This document shows positions 10,818-21,450 of a stretch of 64,000 bases of DNA, piece by piece. Source of the DNA: Prorocentrum cordatum (Eukaryota; Sar; Dinophyceae; Prorocentrales; Prorocentraceae); the NCBI GenBank assembly GCA_963575745.1, contig CAUYUJ010000680.1:22501-86500 (forward strand). Direction: 5' to 3'. Each line of letters begins with the position of its first letter. Within the stretch, counting starts at the first letter, position 1. The position numbers were made by a program, and so were the translations under genes. A model generated the notes under the pieces. That model was given only the letters and a program-made list of their open reading frames with translations, was not told where the DNA came from and did no database searches.

Positions 10818-10932
10818 CTTCTCCTCCTCCTCGTCGTCCTCCTCCTTCTCCTCATCCTCCTCAACCTCCTCCTCCTCCTCCTCCTCCTCCTCCTCCTCCT
10901 CCTCCTCCTCCTCCTCCTCCTCCTCCTCCTCC
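10818..10932. repeat. (CTC)n microsatellite
   Basis: CTC/TCC triplets preceded by ctctctctttctctt. Confidence 0.95.
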
Positions 10933-11465
10933 CCTCTCGGGGGGCCGCTTGCCAGGGAGGAGGGTGGCAGGTTGTAAGTCTGATGCGGCCTGCGTGAGGC
11001 AGTGTCTCTGCAGCCCTGCCTTGCGTCGGCAGGGTCACCTCCAAGATTCGATTTCGGATCCTGTCTCCTCCGGAGCCAGAGTGGCTCCCAGCTCGCCGAA
11101 CCTTTTTTTCGTTTCGCGGAGGTCCGCCGAGAAGGTGGCAGACCTCAAATGGCGTCCCCCAGGGAGAAGGTCCTCCGATCACTTGCAGCCGGCAGGGAGC
11201 AGAGGTCAGGGGGGGGGGCTCCTCGAAGATCAGAGGATGAGCAGGTACCAATACCGCTGCTCGTCTTGGAGAGACCTCGTCGCTGGTCGCTACGGCTGGG
11301 TTCGCCCCGCACTTCTGGTCACAACAGGACTGGAGGGCAGATTCGGGCAGCCACGATTCCACACCGCAGAAGCACCCCGGGGGTATGCTGCCGTCCAGCA
11401 GCACTTGAGGAATTCCATTGCGTTCGCAACTGCACCGGGAACTGGGCTGTGCAGGTGTGGGAAAA
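10933..11465. other. No gene recognised
   Basis: Overlapping open frames on both strands without motifs. Confidence 0.4.
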
Positions 11466-11589
11466 AGGCGTCCTGCGGTGGACGCCCTATGGAATGATGG
11501 TCGGCGTCCGGCCGACCATCATTCCATACCATTCCACAGCAGGACGTCGGATGGTCGGCGTCCGGCCGACCATCCGACGTCCTGCTGTG
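11466..11589. repeat. Cluster of three hairpins, two sharing one core and loop
   Basis: Hairpin 1 pairs ggcgtcc with ggacgcc near 11467-11486. Hairpin 2 has perfect 17-bp arms (11489-11505 and 11511-11527) with loop gtccg. Hairpin 3 has perfect 25-bp arms (11535-11559 and 11565-11589) with the same gtccg loop. Hairpins 2 and 3 share the core atggtcggc-gtccg-gccgaccat but have different outer stems. Perfect arms of this length imply recent formation or constraint. A role as a cruciform, foldback element or structured RNA is inference. Confidence 0.85.
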
Positions 11590-11676
11590 CGGTCATCGAG
11601 TGGTAGGTGAATGAGGGCGGCGGCCGATGGCGTGCGGCAGAGGCTGGGGCGGCGGCAGAGGCAGGGGCGAGGAGGA

Positions 11677-11832
11677 GGAGGAGGGGGAAAGGGGGAGGAG
11701 GAGGAGGAGGAGGAGGAGGAGGAGGAGGAGGAGGAGGAGGAGGAGGAGGGAGAGGAGGAAGAGAGAAGGAGGAGGAGGAGGAGGAGGAGGAGGAGGAGGA
11801 GGTGGAGAAGGAGGAGGAGGGGGAGGTTTGAG
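11677..11832 (+). repeat. (GAG)n microsatellite
   Basis: GAG/GGA triplets with small interruptions. Reading frames here are compositional. Confidence 0.95.
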
Positions 11833-12980
11833 AACGCTACAGGCTTGTTCCTTAAGTCGGGCTACCGTAAAAAAGGAGGAGGAGGAAGAGGAGAACGAGG
11901 AGTAATCTACAGACAAGGGGGAAGGGGAATGGGGAGGAGACATAATCCATTGTAGTTGGATCGCAGATCTATGGGCAATGCATCGTCGATTCCAAGTCCA
12001 TGGTTTCCCCCTGCGCAGGTGATTGGTGATGATGGCTTGATGGCTGTACTTGGTGCCACTTGACAGTCGCCGGCGATACTGACCCTTTCCCCAGCATGGG
12101 CGTGCGAAGCCGCTATCTAGTTGGTCTTATTATCACAGCTCACTGAAGTTCGACTTCGCCCTCATTGAGTGATCAAGAGAGGCGGAAGAGAAAGACGAGA
12201 TGGAGGTGGAAGGGGGGTGGATGGATAAGGATCATGAGGAAGACATGAGACATATGACGATAAGAGCAGGGGGAGGTGGACGATGAGGAGCAAGGAGGAG
12301 GCACGATGGACAGGCAAGTGAGAGGAGGACTCGGAGAAGGGGGAGCGCCACATTGCCTGGGTACACCACGGAGCTTACGCACGATTCAGGACTTCTGCTC
12401 GCTGCTGGAGTTGCGAGTTCACATCGAAACCGAAGGGCGTGTGTGCACCAAGGCGCCCGTGCGCGGCGCCTTGGACGAAAAGAGAGGGACGAATCAGAGA
12501 ACGGTCCTGGGCGGGCTGCAGCGTGCGCTTTCTGGGTGTTGGTTGGAGGTGGCTGTAAAGCAAACGGCTCCGCCACCCAATACTCATCGGGAAATCAACT
12601 CAAGGGGCAATTCGGCGTGCCTTTGCGACACGGCAACGGCGATACCGGAAATACGCATCGGACCCTGCAGCCGTCGTTCTTTCTGTCATTGGTTTTGAGC
12701 ATGAGCCCGAGTTCAGCTGTTACGGCATAGGCAAACCCCGACGTTCAGGGAGGAGAGGGCGGGGGGAGGCAGGGGGAGATGGGGGGAGCGTGCGATTTCC
12801 AGTCGCCACCCCGCAGTTTTAGGAGCACGAGGGGGACGGAGGAGGGAGCCAGCAACCAGCAGTGAGCGAGCTCGCGGGTTTCTCCTGGGCGTGGCGCCCT
12901 GGGATGTCGGTGCGCGGCTGGCAGGGCCCCTGCAGCGTCGACTGCGACGTCGAGGGCACGCACATGAACTGCCAGGACAG
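11833..12980. other. No gene recognised
   Basis: About 1.1 kb of mixed sequence. At 12903-13000 a plus-strand frame from ATG (MSVRGWQGPC...DRGCGSHT) has mainly G/C third positions and several cysteines before running into the CTC tract. It could be an exon fragment, but the opposite strand is equally open, so it is not called. Confidence 0.35.
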
Positions 12981-13002
12981 GGGCTGCGGCAGCCACACAC
13001 CC

Positions 13003-13092
13003 CTCCTCCTCCTCCTCCTCCTCCTCCTCCTCCTCCTCCTCCTCCTCCTCCTCCTCCTCCTCCTCCTCCTCCTCCTCCTCCTCCTCCTCCTC
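13003..13092. repeat. (CTC)n microsatellite
   Basis: About 30 uninterrupted CTC triplets. Confidence 0.97.
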
Positions 13093-13261
13093 GACCTGCA
13101 CGGTGCCGGCGGCGCCACCTGAGCTGTCTCGGGTCCCCGTTCAGCCTCCGATGGCCTCGGGTCGGCCAGGGCGAGGGGCCCCGACCGACCCAGCCCCCTG
13201 TGCCTTTTCCTCGGGAAAGTGACAACTGGCGACGCTGTCTCACGCTTCCGGCTTGTACATT

Positions 13262-13369
13262 TTTTCGAGCCGTCCTCGCCGACCTCGACTCCGCCTGGCA
13301 TCACGGACGGGTTCGTCGCCAGCACCGACGCGGACCACAGTTGGGACGGCACGGGCGCCCCCACGTGAT
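13262..13369 (+). CDS. Possible C-terminal exon fragment, unidentified
   Basis: A plus-strand frame reads TSTPPGITDGFVASTDADH then SWDGTGAPT and stops at TGA. Its codons end almost entirely in G or C and the composition is unlike the repeat-driven frames nearby. There is no start and no recognised domain. It may be the end of a gene whose other exons are in the flanking sequence, or a relic. Confidence 0.25.
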
Positions 13370-13827
13370 TGTACGAGGCCGCGCCGCCTGTGCGCTGCCG
13401 ATCCCGCCCCCCCCCCCCCTACTTCGTCCTCTTCCTTTGTCCTCACCTCTGTCACGCACGAGCTTTTTAGCAATCTGGCCCCTGGACCCCCCCCCCGAGT
13501 TGAGGAGGTGAGGAGCGGGTGAGGTAGCGGGGGTAAGTTTTGGGGGTCGAGGAGGCCGACCAGGGCAGGTGTGAGTGCCTCGGAGGCCAGCCTGATACAG
13601 GCAGCATCGGTGGCCACCGCCTCATAGAGGCCCGCGGGGCATCACCCCCTGCCCAGAGACAGACAGACGATTTGCGACGGTCCTTTGGGCGAAGTCCCCC
13701 AGAGGCTGCATGGTGCGTGTAACCCCCACCTCGGATCGTCACGGCACGATGCGATTGCGAGAGGTTGATGTTGAGTCGAGCTAATAGCTCGACCCCTAGA
13801 GGTCTAGCCGAGATCACACGCAAGGCC

Positions 13828-14022
13828 GAGTCTTCTTCTTCTTCTTCTTCTTCTTCTTCCTCCTCCTCCTCCTCTTCATCTTCCCTCTCCTCCTCCTCCT
13901 CCTCCTCCTCCTCCTCCTCCTCCTCCTCCTCCTCCCTGTCCTCCCTCCTCTCCTCCTCCTCCTCCTCCTCCTCCTCCTCCTCCTCCTCCTCCTCCTCCTC
14001 CTCCTCCTCCCTCCCTCCCCCC
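13828..14022. repeat. (CTT)n to (CTC)n microsatellite
   Basis: A CTT run (13831-13858) passes into CTC/TCC triplets to 14020, with several slips. Confidence 0.95.
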
Positions 14023-14940
14023 CGTCGCGATCTTAAACATGGATTAGGGGGGCGTAGATTAGCAACGGGTCCCGTTCCTTGGGAAATCCCAGATTTCCGC
14101 CGCCGAGCGCGGCGGCGCTGGCCGCATTTTGGAAAGGGCACCTCCCCCGATCCATGGATTTGGCGACCGCGCGCCAAATCTATGGATCGCTAATCAGTGT
14201 TTGCGCGCCCCCGAACATCCGGTCCACGGTCCCTAACCCCCTCGCTCGGAGGACGCGCAATGGGGGGCGATGAAGGGGAGGGCGGCGAGGGCTGCAGAAG
14301 AGTAGGCCCTTGAGGGCCCCTCAAGGGCCCTCTCGGGCCCAGGAGGGGGCCCTGAGGGCCCGAGAAAGGCGCCTCTCTTCGCCCCCGTTCCATCGCCCCC
14401 CACCAACTCGCGCCCAACTCGCGTTGTGAAAAGATCACGACCGTAGCTTCTTCACAATTTTCGCCGGGCCCCGGGACCGTCAGACGACGGCTCAGGATGA
14501 AACGCCGGGCCCAGGGAAGGGGTCCAGACTTTTGGGGGTCAACGAATGGTGAAAGCATCGCTGCGTCGGAGGGCTGGGTTCGCCTCGCGAGTGGCGGTCT
14601 TTCGCTCCCCGTCTCCCCCCCGCCCCCTCCCGCACCAAGCCCACTCCCCCCCTCTCGTTCTCGCTGCCCCTCGCCTCCTCTTCTCCGTCCACTCCCCTGC
14701 CCACACCTCCAACATGTGCGGCGTCTTCAATTGAGGGGGATACGATGGTCCAACAGTCTTCCCGCCAAGGTGAGTCGAAAGGAGCTTCCTGTCCTCGAAG
14801 TGCCAATTCAGGATCTCTGCGTATCCACATCCGCCCATCCAGCAACGAGGCCCAGGCGAGTTCCATCGAGTGGGGCAACGAGGGAGGGCGCAGCCGATAA
14901 ATCGACGATCGGGATCAGCTTGAGCAGGCCCCAGAGTTAA
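14023..14940. other. No gene recognised; GGGCCC foldback at 14309-14365
   Basis: Mixed sequence. Near 14309-14365 the blocks ttgagggcccctcaa, gggccctctcgggcccaggag and ggggccctgagggcccgag form short overlapping inverted repeats. No frame shows a domain. Confidence 0.4.
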
Positions 14941-14944
14941 TCAC

Positions 14945-15530
14945 AAATGCTTCCGCGGATCTTTCGACATGGGAGCCTTTTGGCATCTGATTGGGCCATG
15001 CTGGGGTCATGTTGGAAGCATTGTGAACTCCTGTTTTTTTTTGTCGGCTCTGTTGGAGCCATCCTCGGGGCCTTCAGGCCAGGGCCTCTTGGGACAATCT
15101 TGGAGCCCGTCGGCAAAATACGAAGGCGGCATGAATTAGCCTTCCGCCGTTGGAGACCATTCAACCTCCTCGTGATGCTGCCGTTTCTGGCCGCTCTTTG
15201 GCCCGTTGGGCCATCTTTGAGCCATCTTGATGCATCCAAAACCGGTCGGGAACGAAACTGCGAGAAGACAAACAAGCATGAACTTCTTTCCGTAGATGTT
15301 GGAAGGATGTGGGCCTCTCGGGGTGTGTGGGTCCATGCGATGCTCCGCGGCCACTTGGAATCGTCTTGGGGTGGTTTTGAAGCCTTGGAGGCATGTGAGA
15401 GGCTATCCAGAGCCATCTTGGGCTATGTTCTGCCATCTTTGGAGCCGCGTTGTGCTATGTGGGGCCCTCTTGGAGGGATCGTGGGCCGTTTTGGATCCTC
15501 CAACGACCCAGGGGACCACCTCCGGCCCCC
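14945..15530. repeat. Degenerate CCATCTTGGAGC-type repeats
   Basis: Variants of gccatcttgg-gcc, ggagccatcctcgg and tttgagccatcttg recur many times across about 550 bp. The style resembles the gccgtcttgg-gcc stretches at 36470-36600 and 36890-37020 in the tandem unit. It reads as T/G-rich open frames but is low complexity. Confidence 0.55.
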
Positions 15531-15644
15531 CCCCCCTTTCAGACCCACGGAGGGGGGGGCAGCGGGAGACGCAAACCTCTCCCCCTTAAGGGGTAGCATG
15601 AGGTTGGAGCAACGGTTTCTTTGAACCACCTATGCCCAAATCAG

Positions 15645-15815
15645 GAGGGAAAGAAACACACAGACACAATTCATCGTCGATTCCCCCGAACATATGGGAA
15701 AATATGGGAAATAGGGGGGGAAGACAAAGACCCAGAAAATATTGGAAAAATATGGGGAATCCTGTTACTTGTGTGTGCATTTGTTTGTGTGTCCTTGGGC
15801 CCCTTGCCCAAAGGG
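15645..15815 (+). repeat. Dispersed element, copy A (plus)
   Basis: An element of about 170 bp whose shared blocks are cacacagacac, atcgtcga, gaacatatgggaa, ggggggaagac/gagac, acccagaa, gaaaaatatg-ggaat, tttgtgtgt and ccttgggccccttgccc. Copies lie at 18340-18500 (plus) and 20650-20805 (minus). No ORF spans it. Its size and short conserved blocks suit a SINE or MITE, but no RNA polymerase III promoter boxes were recognised. Confidence 0.8.
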
Positions 15816-15949
15816 CTGGTGGGCTTCGAGGCGCTGTGGGGAACCCCGCGCACGAAGTCGGCGGGCCTGCAGAGACCGGGGGCGGGCGCCCGCCGCAGCC
15901 TCGCAGGGTGCTCCTTCCAGCGGCGCTTGCTGCCTGCACCTGCATGTGC

Positions 15950-16082
15950 TCCTCCTCCTCCTCCTCCTCCTCCTCCTCCTCCTCCTCCTCCTCCTCTTCC
16001 TCTTCTCTCGTCCTCCTCTCTCGTTCTCCTCTCACGTCCTCCTCTCTCGCGGTCGTCGTGGTCGTCGTCGTCGTCGTCGTGG
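15950..16082. repeat. (CTC)n then (CGT)n tract
   Basis: CTC triplets to about 15996, then CTCT-rich spacer, then GTCGTCGTC to 16080. Confidence 0.9.
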
Positions 16083-16285
16083 TGCTCCTGCCCGGCCACG
16101 CGCTGAACAAGGAACCCTCTTCGTTGGGGAGGGGCTCCGTGTTCCTTATGGTTTCGCAGCTTGCCTTATAGGTGTTCCTTAGGTTCTCGATCCGAAGTCA
16201 AAGCTTGACTTATGGAAAATGGGGGCCTCGTTCCTCATTTAGGGTTCCTTGGGTTAACGCCCCGACTGTTGGAAGAGGGGGGCGG
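16083..16285. other. No gene recognised
   Basis: Short mixed sequence with repeated ggttcctt-like words. Confidence 0.4.
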
Positions 16286-16430
16286 CTTCTTAGCAGCACC
16301 CCTGCTGCTTAGAAGGTGCGGGCATTCTTTGTAGATGAAAGGCCGGCGCCTTCTGAGAAGCAGCCTCCTTCTAAGAAGCCTTCCCCCCTCCCCCATACCC
16401 CCTCGTGCGCGCCGCCAACTCCTGCCCGGC
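16286..16430. repeat. CTTCTNAGAAG palindrome-rich repeat, copy 1
   Basis: Contains ggcttcttagcagc paired with gctgcttagaag, then gccttctgagaagcagcctc and cttctaagaagccttccccc. The order gccttctgaga, cctccttct, ccttcccccctc, cgccgcc-actc is repeated at 19908-19970. Confidence 0.5.
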
Positions 16431-17240
16431 TCGGCGAGAGAGCCCCAAGCATCCGCCGGTATGTTTTTTTGTGTTCCATCCGCGGCGCAGGAGGTCCCGA
16501 CCGCTTCCCGGGGAGTAGCGTCTTGCCGGCCCCCGGGTCCGAAGCGGCCCAGAGGGTCCGGGATCTGAGGGAAGAACAGTGGGCCCTCGGGCGAAGAGAA
16601 GCATGCACATGCACCGATCCTGGCAAGGCCCATCCCTGACGCAGGACCGGTGCATACGCCTCCCTGGCCGACGCAGAGGGCCTGGCCAGCATCGGTGACT
16701 GTGCATATAGTTCCCTCTCCCCGGGAGGTCGGCGGCCGTAAAACGAGGCCGCCTCCGCCCGCGGAAGCCGGCGACAGGGCGGCGGAAGGTGGCGGAAGCA
16801 AAAGATGCGCCCCCAAGACTCAGGAGCGGAAGAAGGACGTACACGTACATGAATCCACGTTGGTTTCGAGATTACTCAAAGCGCGAATGTTCGTATCACG
16901 CGGCCGGTCTCGCGGATCGAGGGGCCGTGTTCATGTACATAGTTGGGCGCGTACGTCCTTTGTGGGCTCCCTAAAGACAAGAACACGTTTTTGGCTTTAG
17001 GCTCTCCGCATCCGCCAATCGGCCTTTCCCACCGTCGCGGGGAGCTTTCTTTCGGCGGCCCCGGTCCTCGCGGGTGCCCCCGCTGCCGGTGCCCTTGGCC
17101 GCCGTCGCCCGGGCTTCGCCTCGCCTCCCCGGCCGTCCCCCGGCTCTGTGGGCGGTGCCCAGCGCCTCGCGCCAGCCGCCGAGGGTGGCATCCTGGGCGG
17201 CTCTTGGGCCTCAGAGGACGACGAGCTTGTGATGGGCCAA
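16431..17240. other. No gene recognised
   Basis: Mixed GC-rich sequence. Open frames overlap on both strands without motifs. Confidence 0.4.
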
Positions 17241-17244
17241 AGGT

Positions 17245-17370
17245 AGGAGAGGGTGGAGGAGGCGGGGGAGGAGGAGGAGGAAGTGGAGGCGGAGGAGGGG
17301 AAGGAGGAGGAGGAAGAGGAGGAGAAACCAGAAGAGGAGGAGGAGGAGGAGGAGGAGGAGGAGGAGGACC
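17245..17370 (+). repeat. (GGA)n tract
   Basis: Imperfect GGA/GAG triplets. Confidence 0.9.
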
Positions 17371-17965
17371 TCCCCATCCTCTCTTCTCCCCCGTCCTACA
17401 TTGAGTAGTGTTGGTGGAAAGCTGGTCCATCAGCTTGGGTAGCAAGCCATGGGTACTTAGCGTGCATTAGCGTGCGCTAGCGCCTAGGAGCTGGTGAGAA
17501 GGAGGCAATTCAGCCTCGATGTAGCGTCGATTCGTGTCGGTCATCGTCGATTCGCAAGAGCCAGCAAGATGACATAGGAGGCTCCCGTGAGTTGCCACAA
17601 GACCAATATACCGACACCGCAACCCTCGTCTCGTTCTTGCCTTTTTGGGCCTTCTGGGAGGCCATCGTCGCCACGGCTGGATTCGCTTCGAAGCTCTGGT
17701 CAGAACGCACCCTGGGAAAGGCCCGGGGAGTTGCGGAATCGGCGTTCGTGTGTCAACCCAAGATCGCCGCGCGGGGATTCTGGAGGCCATCCTGGGCGGC
17801 TCTTCTTGGGACAGCCTGACGGGCATCTCTGGAGGTGCCCGGGGGCCATGGGGCTGTGCTTGAGGCCTTCCTGGGGGTCGCCGCGCGGGATCTTGGAGGC
17901 AGCGCGCGGTCGAGGGGGCAGGAAGAGGAGGTCGCAGTGGGGCCCATACGCTTCTGCTCATTTTG
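17371..17965. other. No gene recognised
   Basis: The sequence includes two gcgtcgattcg/atcgtcgattcg words at 17523-17552 and several ggaggccatcctgg/ggaggc words at 17660-17900, suggesting degenerate repeats. No domain is visible. Confidence 0.4.
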
Positions 17966-18095
17966 TTAGAGGAGGTGGAGGAGGAGGAGGGGGAGGAGGA
18001 GGAGGAGGAGGAGGAGGAAGAGGAAGAGGAGGAGGAGGAGGAGGAGGAGGAGGAGGAGGAGGAGGAGGAGGAGGAGGAGGAGGAGGAGGAGGAGG
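17966..18095 (+). repeat. (GAG)n microsatellite
   Basis: GAG/GGA triplets, nearly pure after 18025. Confidence 0.95.
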
Positions 18096-18273
18096 GCTCG
18101 TCCATAGCAACGCCCTGGGCGACACTTGACAAACTCGGCAGGCTCTTCAAGCAGTCATGGGCCACTTGGGTCATGGTGAAGCCTCGGGCTGCGCACAGAC
18201 ATTCCCCCCCAGGTAGTCCTGGCTGGTCTGAACAGGCGCCCCCCCGAGCAGACCAGGGCGGTCTCAACACGCT

Positions 18274-18294
18274 GGCGCCGCCTCCGGCGGCGCC
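18274..18294. repeat. 9-bp perfect hairpin with TCC loop
   Basis: ggcgccgcc pairs with ggcggcgcc across the loop tcc. A smaller ggcgc-tcc-gcgcc follows at 18301-18313, and a larger hairpin with the same loop lies at 20421-20445. Confidence 0.7.
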
Positions 18295-18339
18295 CTTGGA
18301 GGCGCTCCGCGCCCCGAGTTTGAGGCGTTGAAACTCAGG

Positions 18340-18500
18340 AGGGGGAAAACACACACAGACACCACTAATCGTCGACTCCAAGAACATATGGGAACAGATG
18401 GGCAGTGGGGGGGGAGACAGAAACCCAGAAGCTATGGGAAAATATGTGGAATCTGTTTATTTGTGTGTATTGATTTGTGTGTCCCAGGGCCCCTTCAGAA
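18340..18500 (+). repeat. Dispersed element, copy B (plus)
   Basis: Same block order as 15645-15815: cacacagacac, atcgtcga, gaacatatgggaa, ggggggagac, acccagaa, gggaaaatatg, tttgtgtgt and cagggccccttc. Confidence 0.8.
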
Positions 18501-19104
18501 ACTACTGATGGGGGCTGTTTGTGCGCTGCTCGGAGTGCTCACCAGCGGGTGATTGGACAGCTCCGTGGGGCTCGCATGGGCTCTTGGGGGTCGTCTTGCG
18601 TCTATCCGTCGGCTGTCCTGGAATATCGTATGCCAGTGCCGGAGTCATATCGGCGCCGTCTCGAGACGGCCTTGTGCAGTCTCGAGTTGTCGCGAGGCCG
18701 TCTTGGGGTCCACCGCACGTGGTGATAGGGGTTCTCCCCCACCCCCGAGCGGTGTTCTTCGTTGCAAGCGCAAAGACGCAAGGACGTGTGTCAAGCGTTG
18801 TGTTTAAAAGATGACCTGCCCGGCCTGTTCACACCAGCTGCTGGCGACGTCGGTGCTCGCCTCTTGGCTCTAGGGCGGCTCGCCCCATCGCGTCTGGCAT
18901 ACCTCTCTGTCTGCTCCATGGCTCCCCCGCCCCGTCGGGCCGATTTCCCTCCCGCACGCCCCCCAAGTGGATGCGAGGACCGCGTGCTGTTCTCAGCTGG
19001 CCGCAGCCTCGACGAAGAGGTGCTGGGGAGAGTGTGGGTGCAGCATTCGCGCGGCGGTGGTCATCTCACAGCACCTCCCCGGCATCAAACGGGCTCGATG
19101 TCGG
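18501..19104. other. No gene recognised
   Basis: Mixed sequence with no convincing frame. Confidence 0.4.
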
Positions 19105-19154
19105 CAGGATGATGATCATGGTGGTGGTGATGATGATGATGATGATGCTGATGC

Positions 19155-19195
<41 letters not shown>

Positions 19196-19202
19196 CTGAT
19201 GA

Positions 19203-19236
<34 letters not shown>

Positions 19237-19395
19237 GGTGGTGGTGATGGTGATGTGATGTGATGTGATGTGATGTGATGATGATGACACTGATGCTGGT
19301 CATGACGAGGACGATGCTGAAGCCGATGCTGATGCGGATGCGGATGCTGATGATGATGGGGAGGAGGAGAAGGAGGAGGAGGAGGAGGAGACGAG
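19105..19395. repeat. (GAT)n, (GGT)n, (GATGT)n block
   Basis: GAT triplets, then GGT triplets (19223-19250), then a TGATG-type repeat (19252-19282), then GAT/GCG and GAG triplets. Confidence 0.95.
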
Positions 19396-19495
19396 CAGCG
19401 ACAGGATGAGGCTCGACATCTTCGGAGGATGTCCAGACGGGCCAGGCCCCCTCACGAAGCACCTCTGTCAGTGTGATTTCCCATGCGCTGTCCCT

Positions 19496-19578
19496 CCTTA
19501 TCCTCCTCTTCCTCCTCCTCCTCCTCCTCCTCCTCCTCCTTGTCTTCCTCCTCCTCTTCCTTGTCTTCCTCCTCTTAT
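19496..19578. repeat. (CTC)n microsatellite
   Basis: CTC triplets with CTT and TGT interruptions. Confidence 0.9.
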
Positions 19579-20400
19579 CTACCCTTCACGCGCTTGGCGC
19601 ATCGATGGTGCAACGGAACTCGTCGAACTCGCCACATTGACAAGCACGCATCTACTACAGAGCTCGGCCCAACACGACACCAAGTGAGAGACAGAGGGAG
19701 AGAGAGAGAGGAAGGGAAAGGACCAGAAGGGGAGAGCTGTGCCATCCCGCACCGCTTCATTCGGCGATGAGCCCAAGGGGGACGTGAGAAGGAGCGGGCC
19801 TTCTCAGAAGGCTCGGAACTCCCCTGGTCTTCTGCTAAGTTTTCCAAGCCTTCCCCGACGACACATACAACTTCTCAGACGGGGCGAGGGCTTCTGGGAA
19901 GTCCCGTCGCCTTCTGAGATGGTCTCCTCCTTCTCAGCTTCCCCCCTCGCTCGCCGCCGACTCACGCCACCCTTAGCCGAACCGTACTTCACGCACGGCA
20001 GGCCCGCGATGTCTAGCAGCCTTTCTTTCTACGGTACAGTTGAGGCCCATGCCTAGAAACATCCTGATTGCCTCCAGGGTGCCTGGGTTTCTTGGGTTTC
20101 GACGGTTTTGCTGTGGAAAGCGCGACGCTCCCTCACCAAAAATCCATGGACGTCCTGGGGTCTCAGGGTTGGGCTTCTTGTGGAAACTTTCTTGCGGACT
20201 GGCCATTCACTGTATAAGCCTGCGCCGCTCCGACGCGGCGGAAGACCCGGCGCGGGCGTTCCTGGTCGAGCTCGGGGCGCTCAAGAGACGGGGGTCAATG
20301 CGAGCGGATTGCAGTCAGAGCGCCTGATCTTGCAGAGTTCTGTAGCTCGAAGGAAGAAGACGCCATACGTACTTTTGCCGCTCCGAGCGGATCTCTTGGA
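19579..20400. other. No gene recognised; CTTCT-rich repeat copy 2 at 19795-19970
   Basis: The block 19908-19970 (gccttctgaga, tctcctccttct, ttcccccctcgctcgccgcc) matches 16340-16425. The rest shows no domain. Confidence 0.4.
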
Positions 20401-20403
20401 TCA

Positions 20404-20460
20404 GCGCTGGGCGGCGCCGCCCCTGGCGCGCTCCGCGCGCCAGGGAGGGGCATCCAGCGC
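20404..20460. repeat. Nested hairpin, inner loop TCC
   Basis: Inner arms ccctggcgcgc (20421-20431) and gcgcgccaggg (20435-20445) are perfect around the loop tcc. Outer arms gcgctgg (20404-20410) and ccagcgc (20454-20460) enclose them. Confidence 0.75.
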
Positions 20461-20649
20461 AGATCCGAGTTTATGTTTATGCCGTCTTCTCTTCTTCTAT
20501 TGACCCGAGCCCAGGGTGCATTGACCCGGGCTTGGGTGCAACGCCTGACTCGCCCGGGTCTGGATTGGCCCGGGTCAGCATGTCCCCGACGGGAGCCGGC
20601 ACATCGAACGAACGATCTGAGTTATCGGAAAGCCGCGACTTTTCAAGGG

Positions 20650-20805
20650 TGAAGGGGCCTTGGGACACACAAATAAATACACGTAAATAACCGGATTCCC
20701 CATATTTTCCAATACTGGCTGAGTTTTTGTCTTCCCCCCAACTTCCCATATTTCCCCATATGTTCGATGGGGATCGATCATTCATTGTGTCTTTGTGCCT
20801 CCTTC
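20650..20805 (-). repeat. Dispersed element, copy C (minus)
   Basis: This is the reverse complement of the family seen at 15645 and 18340: aaggggccttgggacacaca, gattccccatattttcc, gtcttcccccca, ttcccatatttccccatatg, ttc and attgtgtcttt. With three copies in 5.2 kb in two orientations, it is mobile or was dispersed by retroposition. Confidence 0.8.
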
Positions 20806-21045
20806 CCTCCTGCGATCCACGCGGTGTACAGAAACCAGCGCCGACCTTGTCACGACAGTATTCTGCCCACTGCCTCCTCGGTCTGCGGGTGCCGATCCCC
20901 AAGCCCGTGCTTCGGTGCGGATCTCTAGAGCGCCTCGTCGTCGGCGGCGTCGTCGTGGTCGTGGTGCGTACTGCTCTGCTCGGGACTTGCTTTGCTTATG
21001 CAGTGCCGCCTCCGAGAGGATGGCGAGAGAATGGTGAGGATGAGG
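20806..21045. other. No gene recognised
   Basis: Mixed sequence; a CGTCGTCG run lies at 20936-20961. Confidence 0.4.
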
Positions 21046-21195
21046 ATTGGGGACGTCAGAGAGAGGGAGAGAGGAGCGGAGTCGAGGGGGGAGAGAGTGA
21101 GGACGAGGATGGGAGGGGGGGGGGGAGGGAGGAGAGGAGTCGAGGGGGGAGAGAGGGGAGAGGAGGAGAGAGGGAGAGAGGGAGGATGAGGATGG
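21046..21195 (+). repeat. GA/GAGG purine-rich tract
   Basis: Imperfect gagagagg and ggggg words. Confidence 0.85.
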
Positions 21196-21341
21196 GGGAC
21201 GTCAAAGTGAGAGCCGAGGAGACGCAGGCATGGATGAGGGCGCCTGGATTGGCGGCGTGCCCCGCTCCCGTGCGGACTCGGCTCGCTGCGTCGCCAAATG
21301 AGGCGGGCACGGATCCGTAATCCATGTTAGCACGTGTTGGC

Positions 21342-21450
21342 GAGAGAGAGAGAGAGAGAGAGACTCCTCCTCCTCCTCCTCCTCCTCCTCCTCCTCCTCC
21401 TCCTCCTCCTCCTCCTCCTCCTCCTCCTCCTCCTCCTCCTCCTCCTCCTC
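21342..21450. repeat. (GA)n then (CTC)n tract, left border of the RT ORF
   Basis: GA repeats at 21342-21362 pass into about 29 CTC triplets (21364-21450). The reverse-transcriptase ATG follows immediately. Its right flank (24375-24580) has CTC first and then GA, the mirror order. Confidence 0.95.

Noticed and set aside
13004-13095. Repeat tracts as CRISPR-like arrays
   Set aside because: They are simple trinucleotide repeats with no spacers, in a eukaryotic context.
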